Positions 6,426 through 8,705 of a stretch of 8,705 nucleotides of DNA are shown here, piece after piece. This DNA is from Melioribacteraceae bacterium (lineage in GTDB: Bacteria; Bacteroidota; Ignavibacteria; Ignavibacteriales; Melioribacteraceae): positions 1 through 8,705 of the forward strand of contig JALSTL010000155.1 in assembly GCA_026983755.1 (NCBI GenBank), read 5' to 3'. The notes under the pieces are model-generated. The model was not told the origin of the DNA and did not search any database. It worked only from the letters and a program-made list of their open reading frames with translations. Within the stretch, counting starts at the first letter, position 1, and every line of letters starts with the position of its first letter. The position numbers and the translations under genes were made by a program.

Positions 6426-6965
6426 TCATCTGAATGTATAACTTTTAAGTGTATCAAAATATTGATAAACATATTTTTGATTCCCAACATTAATTTGTAA
6501 TATTTCTGTTATAGTTGATTCATTATCAAAGTTAAGCAAAAAAGGTGTTTTCATACTTTTGATATATTTCAATCTTTTATCATCTAAATTTATTATTTTA
6601 ATTGGCATTTTAATTCTATACCTGTTTTGTAAAAATTCCCTGAATTTAAAACTATAGCCATTCTTATCCACAATCATAATTAATAATTTATCATTCCAAT
6701 TTTTTAACTTTAAAAGGCTTTTTAATTCCGATATTAACAATTCATAACAAGTAGAACAATCATCAGCTGAGATAAAACCTATAATTTTAGAGCCATTGTC
6801 TTTAAATGTATTGAATTTTAAAACATTTGACGGTTGTATTAATTGCATTTCAGTAATATTCATATTTGTTTTTTTATTAATAAATTCTTCTCTTATTTTA
6901 AAATTTATATAAGTTAAAATTAATATTACTATAATATAAAATAAGTGTATTTTCATTTTTTGCAT
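6426..6965 (-). CDS. membrane-anchored thioredoxin-like protein
   Basis: A 179-residue protein with one N-terminal hydrophobic segment (about 7-20) that would anchor it in the inner membrane with the rest in the periplasm. The strand GSKIIGFIS leads into DDCSTC, a CxxC redox motif at residues 70-73, followed by a helix. KTPFLLNFD at about 139-147 supplies the Thr-Pro pair expected of the cis-proline loop. This fits a divergent thioredoxin fold, perhaps a disulfide oxidoreductase. Start is the ATG at 6965, with an alternative in-frame ATG three codons later; neither has a strong ribosome site. It follows the beta-propeller lipoprotein gene by 63 nt and is probably co-transcribed with it. Such redox proteins commonly neighbour 6-bladed beta-propeller genes in Bacteroidota (recalled, not checked). 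Its partner protein is unknown. Confidence 0.7.
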   Translation of the reverse strand: MQKMKIHLFYIIVILILTYINFKIREEFINKKTNMNITEMQLIQPSNVLKFNTFKDNGSKIIGFISADDCSTCYELLISELKSLLKLKNWNDKLLIMIVDKNGYSFKFREFLQNRYRIKMPIKIINLDDKRLKYIKSMKTPFLLNFDNESTITEILQINVGNQKYVYQYFDTLKSYTFR

Positions 6966-7002
6966 TATTACACCACATAAGAATTACAATTATAAATATA
7001 CT

Positions 7003-7030
7003 AAATACATCATAAAATATTTATGTATTT
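7003..7030 (-). terminator. possible hairpin at end of beta-propeller gene
   Basis: AAATACAT (7003-7010) pairs perfectly with ATGTATTT (7023-7030) around a 12-nt loop. The second arm overlaps the stop codon of the propeller gene by two bases. It is A/T-rich with only one G:C pair, so strong termination is unlikely; it may simply shape the message between the two genes. Confidence 0.25.
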
Positions 7031-8129
7031 ATATTTTATAAATTATTAACTTAGCTTTTAAGTTAATATTATTATAAGTTTTAAAAGGGGGAGGAATGAA
7101 TTGAATTAAATATTTTCCATCCGAACAATTAAAATTGATATATTTATTCATGCTTAGCACACCTAAATAAACACCTGAGACACTATATAAAACCAAATTT
7201 TTATGCATCTTATATTTTGAGGTTGGATTAAAATTCATAAATTCTTGAACTAAAATTCTGGAATTATCAATTATAAAGAGACTTTTAATTATGGTAGACT
7301 TATAATAATTATTTGTTAATATGTTGTGATTATCATTACGACTTTTTTTAAGCGGTTTATAGATTGGAAGTTTTTTACCAAAATAAGTAACTACTCCTTT
7401 TGAATATTTTGCAATTTTATAGCTAAATATATAGGTGGCAAATATTCCATCATTCTTTGAAAAAATAATGCCACCATCAAGGAAACCTCTTTTATAATAT
7501 GGTTCGAATCCTTTAATCGGGTCAAAAATGAACTTTACGAATCCTTTATTATTGTAAATACTAACGAATCCGTCATTTCCGGTTATTGGAGCATGAAATA
7601 AATATATATACCCATTATTATCACATGTCATTTTTCTAATATTATCACTATTATATTTAACATTGAGGGAAAAAATATACTTACCTTTTGCATCATATTT
7701 TGTTATTCTTTTTAATACATGATCATAAATGTAAATATTATTATTTGTGTCAAGCGTACCACATTGTATAAATCTAAATTCACCGGGACCATCGCCATCT
7801 TTTTCAATTTTACTTAGTAATTTACCTGACCTATTTAAAATTAAAATATTTTTTGAAAGCGGATTAAACATAACAATTATCTTTAAATTAGCTTTTATAA
7901 TAGGTGCAGCATCAAATAAATTTTCATTTATCCCATTCAACGCAATAGTGTCTTTATGGGTAAAAAAAGAAGATGCAGATCCGCTTTTTTTAACTTTAAT
8001 TTTTATCATTTTTTCATGCTTATTTAAAGTTATTTTTTCTTCCTTGGTGCAACCATTTAATAATGTAATTATTCCTACAATAATAATTGTAAAAGTTTTT
8101 ATATTATTATTTATATCTTTTATATTCAT
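7029..8129 (-). CDS. 6-bladed beta-propeller lipoprotein
   Basis: A 366-residue exported lipoprotein. The N-terminus has a hydrophobic segment (about 11-26) ending in the lipobox LLNGC with the acceptor Cys at 27. The next residues Thr-Lys-Glu-Glu suggest outer-membrane or surface routing. The signature DGDGPGEFRF (111-120) is characteristic of the 6-bladed beta-propeller (NHL-like) family of Bacteroidota. It is followed by blade-like repeats such as LDTNNNIYIYDHVLKRITKY and CDNNGYIYLFHAP, each with an Asp/Asn turn before aromatic strands. Start is the ATG at 8129; a nearer upstream ATG runs straight into a stop. The thioredoxin-like gene follows, and upstream are a small-peptide remnant and another probable propeller end. 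Function is unknown; such proteins are thought to bind partners at the cell envelope. Confidence 0.85.
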   Translation of the reverse strand: MNIKDINNNIKTFTIIIVGIITLLNGCTKEEKITLNKHEKMIKIKVKKSGSASSFFTHKDTIALNGINENLFDAAPIIKANLKIIVMFNPLSKNILILNRSGKLLSKIEKDGDGPGEFRFIQCGTLDTNNNIYIYDHVLKRITKYDAKGKYIFSLNVKYNSDNIRKMTCDNNGYIYLFHAPITGNDGFVSIYNNKGFVKFIFDPIKGFEPYYKRGFLDGGIIFSKNDGIFATYIFSYKIAKYSKGVVTYFGKKLPIYKPLKKSRNDNHNILTNNYYKSTIIKSLFIIDNSRILVQEFMNFNPTSKYKMHKNLVLYSVSGVYLGVLSMNKYINFNCSDGKYLIQFIPPPFKTYNNINLKAKLIIYKI

Positions 8130-8290
8130 TATGAAATCATATTAAAAGTTTTGAATTATATAGTAACATTAAAAATAATTTATGCTGTTGAACTTTGTGT
8201 TACTTCAAATTTTGTACACATAAAAAATAGTATATTACTTTCTTTTTTTTGTTAGCGAAAATCACAATGATTTATTTATATAAAATATAT

Positions 8291-8322
8291 CCAAGTATAA
8301 TAAAATAATTTATTATACTTGG
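8291..8322 (-). terminator. perfect 14-bp-stem hairpin after peptide remnant
   Basis: CCAAGTATAATAAA and its exact complement TTTATTATACTTGG are separated by four bases. It begins 11 bp beyond the TGA of the Gly/Cys-rich reading and is followed on the minus strand by ATATATTTTATAT. Position and symmetry fit a terminator for a short transcript, although the stem is mostly A:T. Being symmetric, it could act on either strand. Confidence 0.6.
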
Positions 8323-8333
8323 AATAAATTATC

Positions 8334-8399
8334 TCAGCAACCACCACCTTGATAAGTCTTCCTGGTAGTACCTACTGTACAACCACTTCCACCGGAACT
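8334..8399 (-). pseudogene. degraded Gly/Cys-rich small-peptide gene, C-terminal remnant
   Basis: On the minus strand this reads SSGGSGCTVGTTRKTYQGGGC and then TGA, directly ahead of the strong hairpin. A Gly-rich patch, two Cys and a terminal Gly-Gly-Gly-Cys are unlike random AT-rich DNA and recall small secreted peptide precursors (NVEALA or GG-leader type) found beside beta-propeller lipoproteins in Bacteroidota. Upstream in this frame TAA and TAG stops follow at once, and no start or leader can be joined to it. The next frame upstream (KAGIKYIKTASK) might be the displaced middle part, implying a frameshift. The family assignment is inference. Confidence 0.4.
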
Positions 8400-8528
8400 T
8401 TACTAGCTGTTTTTATGTATTTTATTCCGGCTTTACAAGGTTTGTTATGTATTGTTTTCTATCTTCTAACTTTATATAGATAAAATTATTTCATTTTGTT
8501 CTTTAAAACACATCTTATTAAATAATAT

Positions 8529-8705
8529 TTATTTTTTTACAATTTTCAAGTTAATTCTATTTAAATGCGGATATGGATCATCTTTACGAATAAAAATATA
8601 CTTACCTTTTTCAAAACTCTTAGCAAAAAAGGGATTTGTTCGTCTCTTAACGGAAAGTAAATCTCCTGTATTTTTATCTAAAAGTAATATTGTTTCGCCT
8701 ATTTT
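8529..8705 (-). CDS. C-terminal end of a probable beta-propeller protein (runs off window)
   Basis: The last 58 codons of a protein whose start is outside the window. It reads ETILLLDKNTGDLLSVKRR near the left end of the partial protein and finishes HLNRINLKIVKK before TAA. The first part has the strand, Asp-turn, strand look of a propeller blade. The ending resembles that of the complete propeller lipoprotein at 7029-8129 (INLKAKLIIYKI), so the two may be paralogues. The frame is continuous to the window edge. No Shine-Dalgarno or start can be assessed. Confidence 0.65.
   Translation of the reverse strand, partial: KIGETILLLDKNTGDLLSVKRRTNPFFAKSFEKGKYIFIRKDDPYPHLNRINLKIVKK

Noticed and set aside
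8130..8290. Promoter of the beta-propeller lipoprotein
   Set aside because: I looked for the Bacteroidota TTG/TAnnTTTG pair and for sigma70-like boxes; only poorly spaced partial matches appear in AT-rich DNA.

Overview
The window looks like AT-rich chromosomal DNA from the Bacteroidota/Ignavibacteriota (FCB) part of the bacteria. This is inferred from three things: lipoproteins of the 6-bladed beta-propeller type, leaders almost without Shine-Dalgarno sequences, and an S23-type four-helix-bundle gene of a subgroup common there. The exact taxon cannot be read from the sequence. Every gene I can support lies on the minus strand, so the window reads from high to low coordinates.

Right part (8705 to 6426): the C-terminal end of one probable beta-propeller protein (8529-8705), a degraded Gly/Cys-rich small-peptide gene (8334-8399) followed by a perfect 14-bp-stem hairpin (8291-8322), a complete beta-propeller lipoprotein (7029-8129), and a membrane-anchored thioredoxin-like protein with a CxxC motif (6426-6965). 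This resembles the peptide/propeller/thioredoxin cassettes of Bacteroidota.

Left part (6295 to 1): a multidrug-type efflux locus with an unusual order. It runs RND permease A (2858-6295), periplasmic adaptor (1326-2540), S23/IVP-like four-helix-bundle gene (856-1209), and RND permease B (1-504, truncated by the window edge). One adaptor with two permeases could form one or two tripartite pumps. No outer-membrane factor is visible.

The most unusual content is a 7-bp tandem repeat, consensus TTCTAAN. Thirteen units in perfect register lie on the 5' side of the S23 gene (1247-1337) and four to five on its 3' side (826-862), in the same orientation, so the gene is bracketed. Three more units, in the opposite orientation, form the leader of permease B (513-533). 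A fourth copy sits inside the coding sequence of permease A (5720-5860). There it is in frame and adds about 47 residues of Ser-Glu-Leu-Arg-Thr-Gln-Asn-like sequence to a periplasmic loop. In that copy every unit that would have put a TAG stop in frame carries a G (or other) substitution. The stop codons of both the adaptor and the S23 gene lie within repeat units. Together these suggest a mobile or self-expanding heptamer associated with the S23-like gene.

Gaps over 300 bp: 505-855 holds the leader heptamers, an imperfect inverted-repeat element (606-703) and the 3' heptamer array. 2541-2857 holds a 13-bp inverted repeat pair around a strong hairpin and a C-rich repeat-like stretch. 8130-8528 holds the peptide remnant and its hairpin; the rest is featureless AT-rich DNA with no promoter I can identify with confidence.
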